The translations under genes and the position numbers were made by a program. A stretch of DNA of 64,000 bases from Raphanus sativus (Eukaryota; Streptophyta; Magnoliopsida; Brassicales; Brassicaceae), in contig NC_079517.1 of assembly GCF_000801105.2 (NCBI RefSeq), positions 2,976,001-3,040,000 on the forward strand. The letters run 5' to 3'. The notes beneath the pieces are model-generated. The model was not told the origin of the DNA, ran no database searches, and saw nothing but the letters and a program-made list of their open reading frames with translations. Positions 11,844-24,703 of this stretch are shown piece by piece. How positions within the stretch are numbered: position 1 is the first letter of the stretch; every line of letters starts with the position of its first letter.

Positions 11844-12443
11844 TCTAACCTCTCTCTAGCGCTACGAATTTCAAACAATTCTCGTCTCATTAATTAGCAG
11901 ATCGATCGCCAAATCTATCAAACTCCACCGCCGCAATTGACTGCGGTGAACGACGTCTCCCTCTGTTTTTTCTCTGCGTGATTGGAGGAGATCATCAGCA
12001 GGAGAAGTCAGCTCCTAAGCAAACGAACTCCGTTGACTTGACTTAAAAGGTCAGCGCTGTTTCTTCTCCTCTTTCTCCCAGATTTGTTTTACCTCGAATT
12101 CATTTTCGGTAGTTATTTGAAGAACTTTCAGATTGATTTTCTCTCTCTTCATTTCTCAAATCCATAGGGTGATGACCAATTATGTGGTGTAGAAATTACG
12201 AAAACGCGTCAAGCTTTGTCGATCGAATTCTATAGTTGTGTTTGCCATCTAGAACGAGTGAGGGAGACGACGAACTTAATCATCTTAGGGTTTCTGAGTT
12301 GTTCTTCTTTCGAATTGCATTTGCGCAGGTGGTATGACATTGTTGAGATCTCTCTGCTTTGAAGAAGTGTAACATGCTGGTGAATTGGAAGTCGAATTAC
12401 TTTGAAGGTTACTAAGGGCTAAGAAGATAACAAAACAATAATT
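11608..12443 (+). promoter_or_regulatory. Promoter and 5' leader of the STE20-type kinase gene
   Basis: Gene-like base composition returns after the Helitron. A pure GA run (about 11811-11840) sits in what is probably the 5' UTR. GTCAGC at about 12050 and TTTGCGCAG at about 12320-12329 could bound a 5' UTR intron. The coding start is ATG at 12444 (ATTATGTCAGAG), chosen because the kinase homology begins right after it. Confidence 0.45.
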
Positions 12444-15400
12444 ATGTCAGAGAAAAAGTTTCCTCTCAATGCAAAAGACTACAAGTTACACGAAGAAATT
12501 GGAGATGGTGTCAGTGCGACTGTGCACAGAGCTTTGTGCATTCCGCTTAACGAGGTCGTTGCTATCAAGGTTCTTGATCTTGAAAAGTGCAACAACGATC
12601 TGGTGAGTTGAGTACACTACTTTTTCATTCTTATTCTAAAAATATGAAATAAAAGGTTTACTGTCTTTTTGTCAGTGTACTTTTCTGGTCTTATTTATCG
12701 TCCTGTTTCATGCTTTGATACTTGTGAGTCCAATTGTGGAGTAAAGCACCTAATGAATCTGTCAACGTAGTTACATGTTTCGACCTTAATTTTCTTTTTT
12801 ATTGTTAAGAGTTTCACGTGCTTAAGCTAGATGTAAATACTAAGATGCATTTCTGAACGAACATCACGGACTTTTATTTTTGTCTCTGTTAACATGAATG
12901 AATGAAAATTGATTTTTTTTTTTTGTAGGATGGGATCCGGAGAGAGGTGCAAACAATGAGTCTGATCAATCATCCAAATGTGTTACAAGCTCATTGCTCA
13001 TTTACCGCTGGGCACCAGCTATGGGTTGTGATGCCTTACATGGCTGGAGGATCCTGTCTCCATATAATAAAGTCTTCTTATCAAGACGGATTTGAGGAAC
13101 CTGTTATTGCTACTTTACTCCGTGAGACTCTCAGAGCTCTTGTGTATCTTCATGCTCATGGACATATTCATAGGGATGTGAAGGTATATGGTTGCAGCTT
13201 TTCTCCTTTAGTGTAGGACTCTTCTTATTTATCTTTTTATAGTAATCTACCCATTAGTTGTATGTTACTGAGATGAAGGTATAATCGTTTTTACTAATAC
13301 GTATGGTTTCCGTTGCAGGCTGGAAATATACTATTGGACTCCAATGGTGCCGTTAAGCTAGCAGACTTTGGAGTGTCAGCTTGCATGTTTGATACAGGAG
13401 ATAGACAACGTTCCAGAAATACATTCGTTGGGACTCCATGCTGGTAAGCTTTTTCAACTTTAGTAATGCCATGTTCTGTAGGTTACTAGGTACATGTGGA
13501 TATATCTTAGACATAATTTCTGATTTTATGCTTGTTTCTGCATAGGATGGCTCCTGAAGTCATGCAGCAGCTACATGGATATGATTTTAAGTAAGTTGAT
13601 GCTCTATAGTTTCTAAACTCTGCCTTTATGCTAAATCATTGCTTCCCCACCATTATACTCAGGTCTGTTGACTGATACATTTCTTCCCTGTCACAGAGCT
13701 GATGTATGGTCATTTGGAATTACGGCACTTGAACTGGCACATGGTCATGCCCCATTTTCCAAGTATCCGCCAATGAAAGTAAGTTATAATGATTCCATTT
13801 GATTTTTTATCTTTTCTTCATTTTCTCTCTGGTACTCAGTTCATGTATTTCTATTTGCGTTAATCATTATTGTTAGGTTTTGCTGATGACCTTACAAAAT
13901 GCACCTCCCGGACTTGACTACGAGAGAGACAAAAGATTTTCAAAAGTGCGTGAGTGGTGACCGTTTTTTGTATCATTCTAGGTTCTTTTTTTCTTTCAAA
14001 CTTAATGGTTGCTTGGTCTTGACAGGCCTTCAAAGAGATGGTGGGTACATGCCTAGTGAAAGATCCAAAGAAGCGTCCAACTTCAGAAAAGCTTTTAAAA
14101 CACCCGTTTTTCAAACAAGCCCGCACACCTGATTACCTGGCTAAAACTATACTTAATGGTCTTCCTCCATTAGGTGAACGCTATAGAACGATAAAGGTCG
14201 CTGCCCCATCCCTTAAACTTATTTTGTCTTTTGCTGGGAAGAAAAAAATTCTGGAAAAGCTTGATTGATATGTGAATATTTCCTTTCAGTCAAAGGAAGC
14301 TGATCTTCTAATGCAAAACAAGTCCGAGTACGAAGCACACTTATCACAGGCAAGGATTAAGAAACGAAAATTTCACCCATCTTCTGAGAATATTCTGCAT
14401 ATGTCTCTAAGCTACTAATTTTAGCATGAGAAATAAAGATCTTGTGGTAGTCGAGTGTGATTGTGTGTTTCAATTTCGTACATCTGTACTCAGACTTCCT
14501 ATTTCTCCGCAGCAAGAATACATAAGGGGAATAAGCGCTTGGAATTTCAATCTCGAGGACCTAAAGAGTCAGGCTGCCCTTGTAAGTCTAGCACCATTCT
14601 AGCCAAGTTAATAATACAAGGCAAGGGACTAACTTTTTGGCCTTGTAGATTTCAGATGATGATAGTTCACATGCTGAAGAGCCTGATTTCAACAGAAAGC
14701 AATGTGAAAGGCAGGATGAATCTGCTCTTTCCCCTGAAAGGGCTAGCAGCTCAGAAACAACTCCCAGTCATGATGTATATTATTTGAAACGATTCTCTTA
14801 TACTCTTATCAACCCGCTATTGGGAATCGAAATATAGGTCTTTTAAGTTTGATCCTCTGCCGTCAACTCTAACATGTATTTCTTTGTCGTCTTCTTCTTT
14901 TCAGGACGAATTAAACGACATACAGGATTTGGAGAGTTCTTTCGCCTCGTTTCCAATCAAACCTCTTCAAGCACTCAAGTATGTCCTGTTCTTTAAATTC
15001 ATACTAGCTCCTATAGATTTATCCAATCGAACTCTAGGCACTGGCACACATGATGTGCTATGGAGTTGTAGAGCAGTTTGATAATTGTACTCCATAAGCA
15101 TCCTTTCTGTTTAGTACTCCATAGCTACAACGTTTCTAAATTTTGAACGAAAGATTGAACTTTATTCTACCTGTCTCATGATGCAGAGGGTGCTTTGATG
15201 TCGGTGAGGACGAGGATAATGCAATCACTGCTGATTGGAAAGATGCAAGCCAAATGAGTTCTGGACAACAGCATTTAACAAAGGCTTCTTCTATTGGATC
15301 TATGGCCCACACCACGAAAGAAGAGGACAGTGCAGCACAAAACTCTTCTTTACCACGTTATCTCATTTCTGAACAAAAAAAATATTCGAGTGGTTCACTT

Positions 15401-16966
15401 ATACCAGAGAGTACCTTCTCTCCAAAAAGAATCTCAATGGAAGCTGACAGGTTAGCATCCCCAAAACTTAACTTGACATGCGTCATTTGACTTTGAAGCT
15501 CTTTATTATTGAGTAATGTTAAAGGCCACTTGACTTACTTCTGTATAGGGAGTTTCAACTGCGTAGATATCAGAGCGAGCGGAGCTACAGTGGATCATTG
15601 CATCGTCCCAAGAGAGATACTGGTAATCAACCTTCCATCCGCTCATTATAAGTGTACATATGCTTGTATAGTCTTCAATTTGAATACAATTTATGCAGTG
15701 GACGAGATGTCAGATTCCCCGCATGTGGAGCACAAGGGACGGTTTAAGGTCACATCAGCAGATCTGAGTCCCAAGGTATAACAAAGTACCGAACTCTACA
15801 AACTTCATTTGATTATTGATGTTAAAGCTATTATGGTCTTAAGAAGGTAGTGGTCTAAACATAAAAGAGCAATGTTGATTCGTCTTTATGAAAACTGAAA
15901 ATGTGTATTTTGGTTTTGTGGTACAATTATTAGGGATCAACAAACTCTACATTCACACCGTTTAGCGGTGGTTCAAGCAGCCCGAGCTCCCTTACGACCG
16001 CCTCAATCCTCCCATCAGTTCAGTCCATTTTGCAGCAAAACACCATGCAACGGGTAAAAATTCAAAACCATTAAGAGAAAATCACTTTTTATAGTCGTTA
16101 GTTAAAATACTCTCTCGTCTTGGCAGGAAGAGATATTGAGACTCATAAAACACGTGGAGCAAACCTCTGGTATTACAATCCTCTTCATCTATAGATATCT
16201 AATTTTCCCTAGGATCTTTATCTCTCCTTTCTTTTGTTGAAGAATTCAACATAAATGTTCTGAGTTGTTTTTTTTATTTGTCAAATTCATAGTCAAGCAG
16301 CAACCTGGATCACCAGAGACAAGCGTCGATGAGCTATTGCAGGTAAACGAATAAGAGTCAACAACAACGACAAAAAAGGCTTTCAAATTTGCTATTAAAT
16401 TGAATCTTATTCATATCAACTCTTCAAATATTCATTGACATATTTTTGTTATGTAGACTCCGCCTGCAACTCAACGGGAGAAAGAACTTCAGACCCAAGT
16501 TATGCTACTGCAACAGAGGTACATTAATACATTTCTTTCTTTAACCAAAATACATGATATTACTACAAGACTAGTCATGAAGTTAATTAAGAAATGTCTC
16601 AAGGCAAGACTCTGTGTCCATTTCCTTATATAGTCAAGACTCATCGTGACTAAAACTTAAGCACGTCTTTATATACTCAATATGAGCATTGAATAACTTT
16701 TTTTTCTTTTCATCTTTGATTGTTAAAAGCTTTTTGAGCCTAACAGAAGAATTAAAGAAATTGAAGCAGAGAAATGGGCAGGTTTGTCTTCTCACTTTTT
16801 TCTAGAAATTATATTTGATTTGAGATCATGAGTTTAACTTCATTCGTTATCATTAGCTCTTGAGATAAAATCTTGTAAATATCTCCCCACGAAATGTAAA
16901 TATTTTGTTTCTTGTTCTGTGCAGGTAGAGAATCAGTTAAATGCATTAACACAGAGAAAGGATTGA
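12444..16966 (+). CDS. STE20/SPS1-like serine/threonine protein kinase
   Basis: Twenty coding exons give 672 residues: 12444-12602, 12929-13183, 13319-13443, 13546-13590, 13697-13778, 13877-13945, 14026-14196, 14290-14349, 14513-14581, 14649-14774, 14905-14978, 15187-15450, 15549-15622, 15699-15775, 15934-16053, 16127-16169, 16293-16342, 16457-16518, 16730-16781, 16925-16966. The kinase domain is complete: glycine loop IGDGVSATV (19-27), Lys42 in AIKVLDL, HRDVKAGN with Asp136, DFG 154-156, GTPCWMAPE activation segment, and [15 protein letters not shown]. It is of the SPAK/OSR1-related plant group. A long Ser-rich tail follows and ends in a predicted coiled coil ([20 protein letters not shown]). 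The length agrees with Arabidopsis At5g14720 (recalled, about 674). Substrates are unknown to me. One intron (14350-14512) has a GC donor. Confidence 0.9.
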
Positions 16967-18516
16967 GTCTCGTTAAGTCATGGAGACAACAAAACACAAG
17001 CTCAGGGATGAAACTGGGGATATCATGAGTAAAAACCCCATATTCCCTTTTGAAGACAAAGAAGAAAGAGAGATTTGTGTGTTTATATTTATATGATTAT
17101 TGGGTGTAATTTATTTGACAGGTTAAATATTATAAGACAGCTACTACTGCAATGTTTGTCTTCGCGTTGTCCTTTTGGCCGCCTATGTTTGGTTTATGAT
17201 GTGCTATAATATACTTACATCGTTTGTATTAATATATGTTCCTTCTTTGTTTATTTCTGTTTGTGTGATTAAACTGTAATTGTGGAGAGAGAGAACTTGA
17301 CAAACTTTTAACTCGAAGCAAGGTCTTTGATATCGTTGAATTACCAAACTAGTAAAAACAAATTACAACAACTCACTAGTTATAAGTTGTAACAACCAAG
17401 AGCAAAACATTGAACATCTTTTTCATTATCCTTTTCAACGGATAAATGTATTACCACCATAGGCGATTATCGATCACAGCCGCTACTTACAATGAAAGGA
17501 TAAGTATCATTGGTTTTATGCATACTTTTTCCATAATCAAGTCAATGTTTCCAAGAAGATGATTAAGTACCGAAGAATGATCTTTGAGACCAAGTAAGAG
17601 AACCAGAGGCTTCGAGGGAACAGGAGAACGAGAGAAAAAACAATAGAGAAGGAGCAAGAATCAAGAATTGGGAGAGAGAATGAGAGCTTATGTGATCAAT
17701 GAGTCTTCGAGCAGTTGCTACCAGCTTTGGCTTCAAGAATCTATGTTCATTTTGATTTTTGAATTTTAAGATTTGCCACCGGGAGCATTTTGTTTTTTTC
17801 CCTTAGGTCCCACACATTTGTTAGAATTTAGTTTCACCTTTTTTCAATCTAATTTGGCAGGATCTAAACTCCCAAATTTTACTAAAGGTGAACACCGGCT
17901 TTTTCGAGCTCTTAAGGCTGCACCACTCGAATCTCTGTTCACACAATTTTGCTTACACTCACTGTGGTATGGCAACTGCAATATCCGTGGTATGTGCCGG
18001 TAGACCATTCCACATTTGGTCAGCTATGCATTATTATAGGCACAATTGATTAATTGTCAGTGCCATTACGAAAAACATTGCCTGACTAATGGATATATCG
18101 TATTTTTCTTTTGTTTTCTCCATCCCATTATTAGCCATTGCCTTTCGCTGGGTAGAGTTTGTCCGTGAAGTTCGTTGTTGTTGGAAAGAGTCACAACCTT
18201 AATACAAGTGGATAAATCAATAGAACCGTCCATTGGCATTTTTGGTAAGCATAATCGTCATATGTTGTGTTTTCCAGGTCACATTGAGAATATCAAGTTC
18301 TTGCACTGATATTGTGCTTTGTTTATATCTGCATGCTGATTTTTCTTTTCTTCTCTTGAACTTGATCCCTGTCCTAGTTAGTTTCTCATATATTTGAAGA
18401 TTGGTTTTGGCTTAATAGTTTAGCCTATCTTTTGATTTCTGTTAGGAGCTTTAACCATTGTTGTAATGTTGTTGGAGTTAAATCGCAATAGAGATGTTTT
18501 GCTAAGTAAGTATATA
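16967..18516. other. 3' flank of kinase gene and intergenic DNA
   Basis: The first 250 bases or so are probably 3' UTR. After that no gene is supported. An open frame at 17773-18003 has no recognisable domain or homolog. The proteasome-assembly-chaperone gene expected here from Arabidopsis gene order (At5g14710, recalled) was not found. Confidence 0.4.
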
Positions 18517-18744
18517 CTCCCTCCGTTTCTCAATAAGTGTCGTTGTAAAGAAAATTTTTCGTTGCAAAATAAGTGTCGTTTTAGTATTTCAATGCAGAAT
18601 TTATTAACTTTATTCTGTATTTTATTTTTCTATTGGTTGAGATGTATGGGTAATGATGTTTTTGTATGGAAAATATGCAAAATTTAATGATTCCTTAATC
18701 CGTGTGCACAACTCTAAAACACACTTATTCAGAAACAGAGGGAG
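18517..18744. mobile_element. Stowaway-type MITE, 228 bp
   Basis: Begins CTCCCTCCGTTTCTCAATAA and ends ...CAGAAACAGAGGGAG, so the ends are inverted repeats. TA dinucleotides flank both sides (18515-18516 and 18745-18746), the Tc1/mariner-type target duplication. There is no coding sequence. Related to the copies at 30162 and 60736. Confidence 0.85.
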
Positions 18745-18746
18745 TA

Positions 18747-21663
18747 AGATTTAGTCTTGAAATTATCAAACTTATAGTGGATACTCTAAAGCTTATGAAC
18801 ATACCATATCTTTTGACTAAATGGAGTTATTGATGATAACATTTACATATGCCTATGATATACCTAAAGCTTACGTTACGTGTGTGAAGATTCAATTCCA
18901 TATCTCTTTGGAATTTTTTTGTTGGGCCTTAACTTCTTTCTGGAGGCTTGAAATGCTTCACATCTGCCTTTAATATTCATAGACATTTACTCAGAAACAT
19001 TTTCAAGTTACACAAATCTAACATTGTATTACCTCAAGTAGACGGCTGACGTGGCTTTATCGCCTCCAAATAAAAGGAGGAACCATAGAATAAAAGCTTA
19101 CCAAACATAAACTTACCAATATCTTACAAGCCGTGTATTTTGTGTACTGTCAGTACCCTTTTTAGAAAACATGTAGTTCAATTGAATCAATCCTACCTTG
19201 TAAACTCGCGTATCTATCTTTTTAATAACCATCTAAACGAAATATTTGGAGTGGCTTCTATTGTATATGGCTATAGTTTGGTTTTTCTTTTGTTATCGTC
19301 ACATAATAACTTATGGTTTAAGTATTAAAAATATTTTAAATAAAATTTTAGGAACTTAGAATTTATCCAAAGGTTTATAATTTACCTAATAGTTTAGGAT
19401 TTCAGATTTAGGTTTAGGTTTAGTGTTTTACTAATTGTATTAAAAAAAAATTGCAACTACTATTATTTTTTTAATTTAATTTTTATTGTAAAAAACATAA
19501 TATATTTAGGAAGAATATTTTGTTTCCTTATTTAAAAGATACCAAATATAAAATAATAAAATTCTATTAGTTGGTGAATTTAGAAGTTCATCTTAGGAGG
19601 TCAACCCAAGAATAACTCCCGATTAAAACCCCAATCTCATTAACATTTGAATATGCATTAAGTCAACGTGATACAAAAGTAAAATTTTGGGTAGATAATA
19701 CAAAATATATATTGGAAAAGGTGACAATATTCGTCAAATAAAAAAATGCGAAATTGTTTGACCATCAGCTACCATTCGTAATTTCCTAGTCAGAGCATAT
19801 AAAAGTTGGCCCAAAAGCAAATTTGCAAATTTTTGACCTGGTACTCGTCTGGCATCTTCGTTTTTTCCGCACTCGTTAAAATTTTTTGACCTCGATTAGG
19901 CTCAGGAAGTTGACGACTACGGTAATCAACCCATAGTACATGCTTATTATATGTTTAGATTGTGGATAATATAATTGTATGATCAGTTCCCTGCGAGATC
20001 ATGTATACTATGGATAAACTTTAGAACATATATAAGTTCAAAAAAAAAAAAAACTTTAGAACATATATATTCATCACTATTGCCAATGGTAGTTTAGGTT
20101 TACTCAATATGTCATCCAATAACAATTAATTTTCTTACTATAATCGTTAAGCTTATCGTGGAATAGCTTTAATGATTCATGAGCAGTAGATTTTGCCTTT
20201 TTCTTTTTGGCCTTGGGAGACCTTCTGAGCAAGAGCAATATATTAGCTCTTTAAAACCAAAAGAAATAGTGACTCGTAAAGTGATAAGAGTTGGTGACAA
20301 ACTGGTAATGTGTTGCATGACTATTTCACCTGCGTCAACTATTGAAGTCGTAGGATTTTCTGGTTTGAAACACGAGAGGTTTGTAAGATTTGACATTTTC
20401 GTCCAAAAAGTATTGGTATATTTTTACGCTTTTTGGGTTTTAACAGTAACCCAAAGAGATATACAGTAACAAAGAGTTGGCGAAAATGTCATGTATAGTT
20501 TACTTGCACTTAAAAACAAGAGTCGCAAACAAAAACCGTGAACGTCACATAATAATCCGTAGATGAAGTATGTAACAAACGTGTATTTACAATCACCAAA
20601 AATACAAAAGAACATCCTTTATACAATATATATCACTAGCAATTTACCGAAATGATAAAAGTTTGATACTTTTAATGTAACATAGATTACGAACATTTTT
20701 TTGTTAGTCCAGTATCATATTATTCGACTAGTTTGACCGTAATAAATCTAACTAATGAACAGTTTGGACAGAAACCAAGTGGATGCAAAATAACCAGTCA
20801 TGTATTACGGCATGGTCAATTTAATAATTAATTTAGTTTAGTTTAAACGTGATTTGCTTTTTAATATGCTTAATGTGAAAAAGTTATAAACAAAAGTCCA
20901 TTGTTTCTTTTCACAAAAAGAAAAATTCAAACTTCCATTTAACAATAAATAAATTACTAAAAATTAGAATATTTTGTTTACCACATGCACCAAAACAATA
21001 TAACTTGGAAAAAACTTAAACACATTTTTTGGCAGTTTGATGAACTACTGACAACTTGAAAACTGCAAAATTATTTTTTTCATAAACTTAATTTACAAAA
21101 AAATGAAAGACTAATTATCCAGTTCCAGTTTTCAAATTGTCAATATTTTATTATTTTATCAAGCTGCCAAAATAGATTTCATTCTACTAGTGAATCTATT
21201 AAAAACATAGTTGATGCTTCATTATTTTTCTTAATATCAATGCACAGTATATCATTTATATCTTATAGTAAAACATAGGAAATTCAAAATCTAATACTAT
21301 AACCAGCAGATATATAGTTTTGTTTTTGTAACGTATTTATTAATGGCGAAAATACATATTTAATGGGATCATATATTAAACATAATAAAGTGTAACAAGA
21401 AAATACTTAAATAAGAAAGCCGTTGTAAAGTGAAGCCGAGCCGATAAGCTGCTTGGTTTTTAATACAGTCTTTCTTGGAAGCATATATCGTGTGATGCGT
21501 AACGCGGCCTCTGGCTCTTGCTATATATATTATCTTTCTCGTTTTCTAATTCCTCTGTGTAACTCTCTCTACCTTCTCTGAACTCATAAGCATAAAGAGC
21601 AAAGACAGTGTACAAACAAGTTAACAAAACAATCTTAACTTGTTGTCTGCTTTTTGTTCACCT
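18747..21663. other. Intergenic; promoter of the CCR-like gene at right end
   Basis: AT-rich DNA. A 96-residue open frame at 20179-20469 overlaps opposite-strand open frames, has no recognised domain, and is not called. The stretch about 21500-21620 has a TATATATATTA run and pyrimidine-rich leader-like sequence that probably belong to the gene starting at 21664. Confidence 0.4.
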
Positions 21664-24600
21664 ATGACTATGAGGATTGTACGTGCGGAGGAGAACTTCT
21701 CGGCAGAGCTGAAGGAGTTCCTCTGCGCCGCTGTGCAGAGGAGGAGAGACGACGACGGGTTCCGGGGGTCGGGAGGTGGTAAATCGAGAAATGCGATGGA
21801 TCTTGATTCAGACGGTGGAAACAGGTTGGTTTGTGTTACCGGCGGCGTTTCGTACCTTGGTCGCGCCATTGTTAAGCGGCTTCTTGTTCATGGTTACTCC
21901 GTGAGAATCGTCATCGACTGCGAAGGTAAACTGATTATGTTTGATACTTTACTAATTATAGATTATATAACTCTTTGTAATCAGTTAATTATATAATCTA
22001 AAATGACTTTAAATTAAATAAATTTATATTTTCTAAATGTTCGAATCTTTCGAGTTCTTGATTTTCTTCCACAATTATGATGAAAAAAAAATGCAGAGGA
22101 CAAAGAGAAAGTGAGCGAGATGGAAGCTGACGCTGAAACGGCATCGTTTAGCAACAGGATAACGTCGGTAGTCTCACGATTAACAGAGATGGAGAGTTTG
22201 GTTAAAGCGTTCGACGGTTGTGCTGGCGTTTTCCACACCGCAGCATTTGTCGATCCAGCGGGAATATCTGGTTATTCGGTATGTTCTAATATCATACACT
22301 TAATGCATAAAAGCACATTTTATGTATCGTCAGCTTCTTGTTTACACGTATGTGTACACATTCATCACATGGAATGTACATGACATATTACGTTCCAATT
22401 TAAAACTCTTCGTAGCCATTTAAAGTTGCATATTAACATGGAACACTTACATGTGTGTATCTGCGTGACTCAATTAGCCCTGGCCTTTATTTTTCGTCTT
22501 TGTCTAAACACGATCTAATGTGGCATACGTGTCATGTGTGAATATGAGAACGTGTCAAAAGGCTTGTTTCTAGAACACTTTCGAGTGGCTCTGCTTTCTT
22601 GTTAATGAAGTGGTTATGAGTTGAGGTTGTTACTTAGAAAGTGCACCTAAGTTTTTTCTGAATGTTTGTTGAGTAGCGTACTTATTTTCAACCATAAAAT
22701 TCAATGCCCTTTGAAAATATTGCAATTTACCATCAGCATTGACATTGATAGTGTTGATAGCTCTTTGCCACCAACATCCAACATAAATACGATCTTCAGT
22801 TGATAGCTCCCTGCACTGTGAAATCTAAGCGCTTCACTTTTTAATTGATGCCACTTTATTTGAGATTTTTTTTGTTTTAGAGATTTTACTTTTTTTTTAT
22901 GTTGACATAATGAAATACTTGAACCCCAACCACCTGATTCAGGAAGAGAGTTATATAGTGCTTAATTTACATAACTACATTATGAAATTTATACACTTCT
23001 AGATTGATTGTAGGTTCCACTTGTATTGAGAGTTTAACCGTGACATCCCTCTCAGACATACATATTCCCGACCTACTGATAAGGACATATATCTAATAAC
23101 AAGGCTTATGTGTAAATTCGACTATGATGTGTTTGTTATTAGACACAAATAGTCCCACATCGGGTATTAGAAAGGATCTTTAGTAATATATAAGATGGAT
23201 GGGTCACTCCACTAATCACCAATTGGTTTTAAGTGTGAAGTCCATCTAGCTTAACATGGTATCAGAGCCCCCGATCCACGCAGTCCAACCCGATCCATTA
23301 TCGATCCAGCCCAAAGTCGGCCCATCGATCCTTGCCCAAACATTCCGAGATTGATGCTCAGAGAGCCATCATCTCGAGGGGGCGTATTAGACACAAAGTG
23401 TCCCACATCGGGTATTAGAAGGGATCTTTAGTAGTATATAAGATGGATGGGTCACTCAACTAATCACCAATTGGTTTTAAGTGTGAAGCTCATCTAGCTT
23501 AACATTTGTGACCCATACCCTAATATCTATGGCCACTATTCATTGAAACGTGTACCAACCAAGAACACTGATTCAGTAAACACAGCGTACACATTGTCAT
23601 CATATCAGTCAGATCAATAACTCTTACAAAAATAAAACTGGACCTACCCATTTTGTATATTTACAATTGAGTTTCATTCTTTTTTCAAATCTGTTCCACT
23701 CTTGTCTTAATTACTCGTTCTGACTAAATGTATCTAGCTCATTTTCATTTATTCATGTTTTTTTCTTCAGAAATCAATGGCTGAATTAGAAGCAAAAGTG
23801 AGTGAGAATGTAATAGAAGCATGTACAAGAACAGGATCAGTGAGAAAATGTGTCTTCACATCATCTCTCCTAGCCTGCGCTTTGCAAGATAATTCCTTTA
23901 ACGATCTTGATCACTCTGTTATCAATGAAGAAAGCTGGAGCGATGAACAACTCTGCATCGACAATAAGGTAAAAGAACAATTCCATCTATTTTATTATCT
24001 ATATGATAATGCTCTTGATCCACCATTACTAATAATGCTCTCTTAAACATATTCCACAGCTTTGGTATGCCCTTGGAAAACTGAAAGCCGAGAAAGCTGC
24101 ATGGAGAATTGCAGATTCAAAAGGATTAAAGCTTGCTACTATATGTCCTGCTCTTATAACTGGTCCTGACTTCTTCCATCGTAACTCCACTTCAACGTTG
24201 GCTTATCTCAAAGGTAAACCTTATAATGAATGTGAATTCAAAGTTGAATAACCGTCCAATAATTATAAATATATTCAAACCACTTGTAATGGCATGTGTA
24301 CGTAGTTCACGGGTGGCCCATATCAATGAGTAGACAAAGACAGCTAATTAAGATTTTGATTTTTTTTTTTTAATTTATAAATGCAGGAGCAAAAGAGATG
24401 TATAGCAACGGGTTATTAGCGACTATGGATGTGAACAGGTTAGCTAAAGCTCACGTACGTTTATGGGAAGGTTTGGGTGATAAAACCGCTTTCGGTAGAT
24501 ACATTTGTTTCGACACCATTCTCTCGAAAGATGGAGCTGAAAAGCTTGCTAAAGATATTGGTGTTCAAGTTGAAAAGATCTGCGGCAGTAGCAGCGATTC

Positions 24601-24703
24601 AAACGCAAACGCAGAGGCTTGTACGAGTAATTTAAAAATATCAGATAAAAAGCTTTTTGATCTCATGTCAAGAACTCTAAGAAGTTGCTATCATGAAAGT
24701 TAG
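21664..24703 (+). CDS. Cinnamoyl-CoA-reductase-like NAD(P)-binding Rossmann protein
   Basis: Five exons give 370 residues: 21664-21925, 22097-22278, 23771-23968, 24060-24213, 24387-24703. It is a short-chain dehydrogenase of the extended CCR/DFR type. The dinucleotide-binding motif is [11 protein letters not shown] (56-66), VFTSS supplies the expected serine, and YALGK (Tyr217, Lys221) is the YxxxK catalytic pair. True lignin cinnamoyl-CoA reductases have NWYCYGK; here the site reads LWYALGK, so substrate and lignin role are doubtful. A 50-residue N-terminal extension precedes the Rossmann fold. It matches the position of Arabidopsis At5g14700 (recalled). The start is the first ATG in frame; the frame is open a few codons upstream without ATG. 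The 1.5-kb second intron carries a TRIM retrotransposon. Confidence 0.85.
23137..23504 (+). mobile_element. TRIM (miniature LTR retrotransposon), 368 bp, in an intron
   Basis: Two 120-bp direct repeats, 23137-23256 and 23385-23504, differ at about seven positions by eye. Immediately after the left repeat is TGGTATCAGAGC (23257-23268), the primer-binding site complementary to initiator methionine tRNA. Just before the right repeat is a purine-rich GAGGGGG tract (about 23376-23382). A 5-bp target duplication TTTGT flanks it (23132-23136 and 23505-23509). There is no coding capacity. These are all the hallmarks of a TRIM of the Katydid type. The LTRs start TATTAGAC rather than the canonical TG. 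Confidence 0.93.

Noticed and set aside
17773..18003. 76-codon open frame as a possible small gene
   Set aside because: No homolog recognised and no promoter-like context; it may be chance.
20169..20469. 96-codon open frame with protein-like wording (KEIVTRKVIRVGDKLV)
   Set aside because: Overlapped by an equally long frame on the other strand, no family recognised, and AT-rich surroundings; insufficient support.
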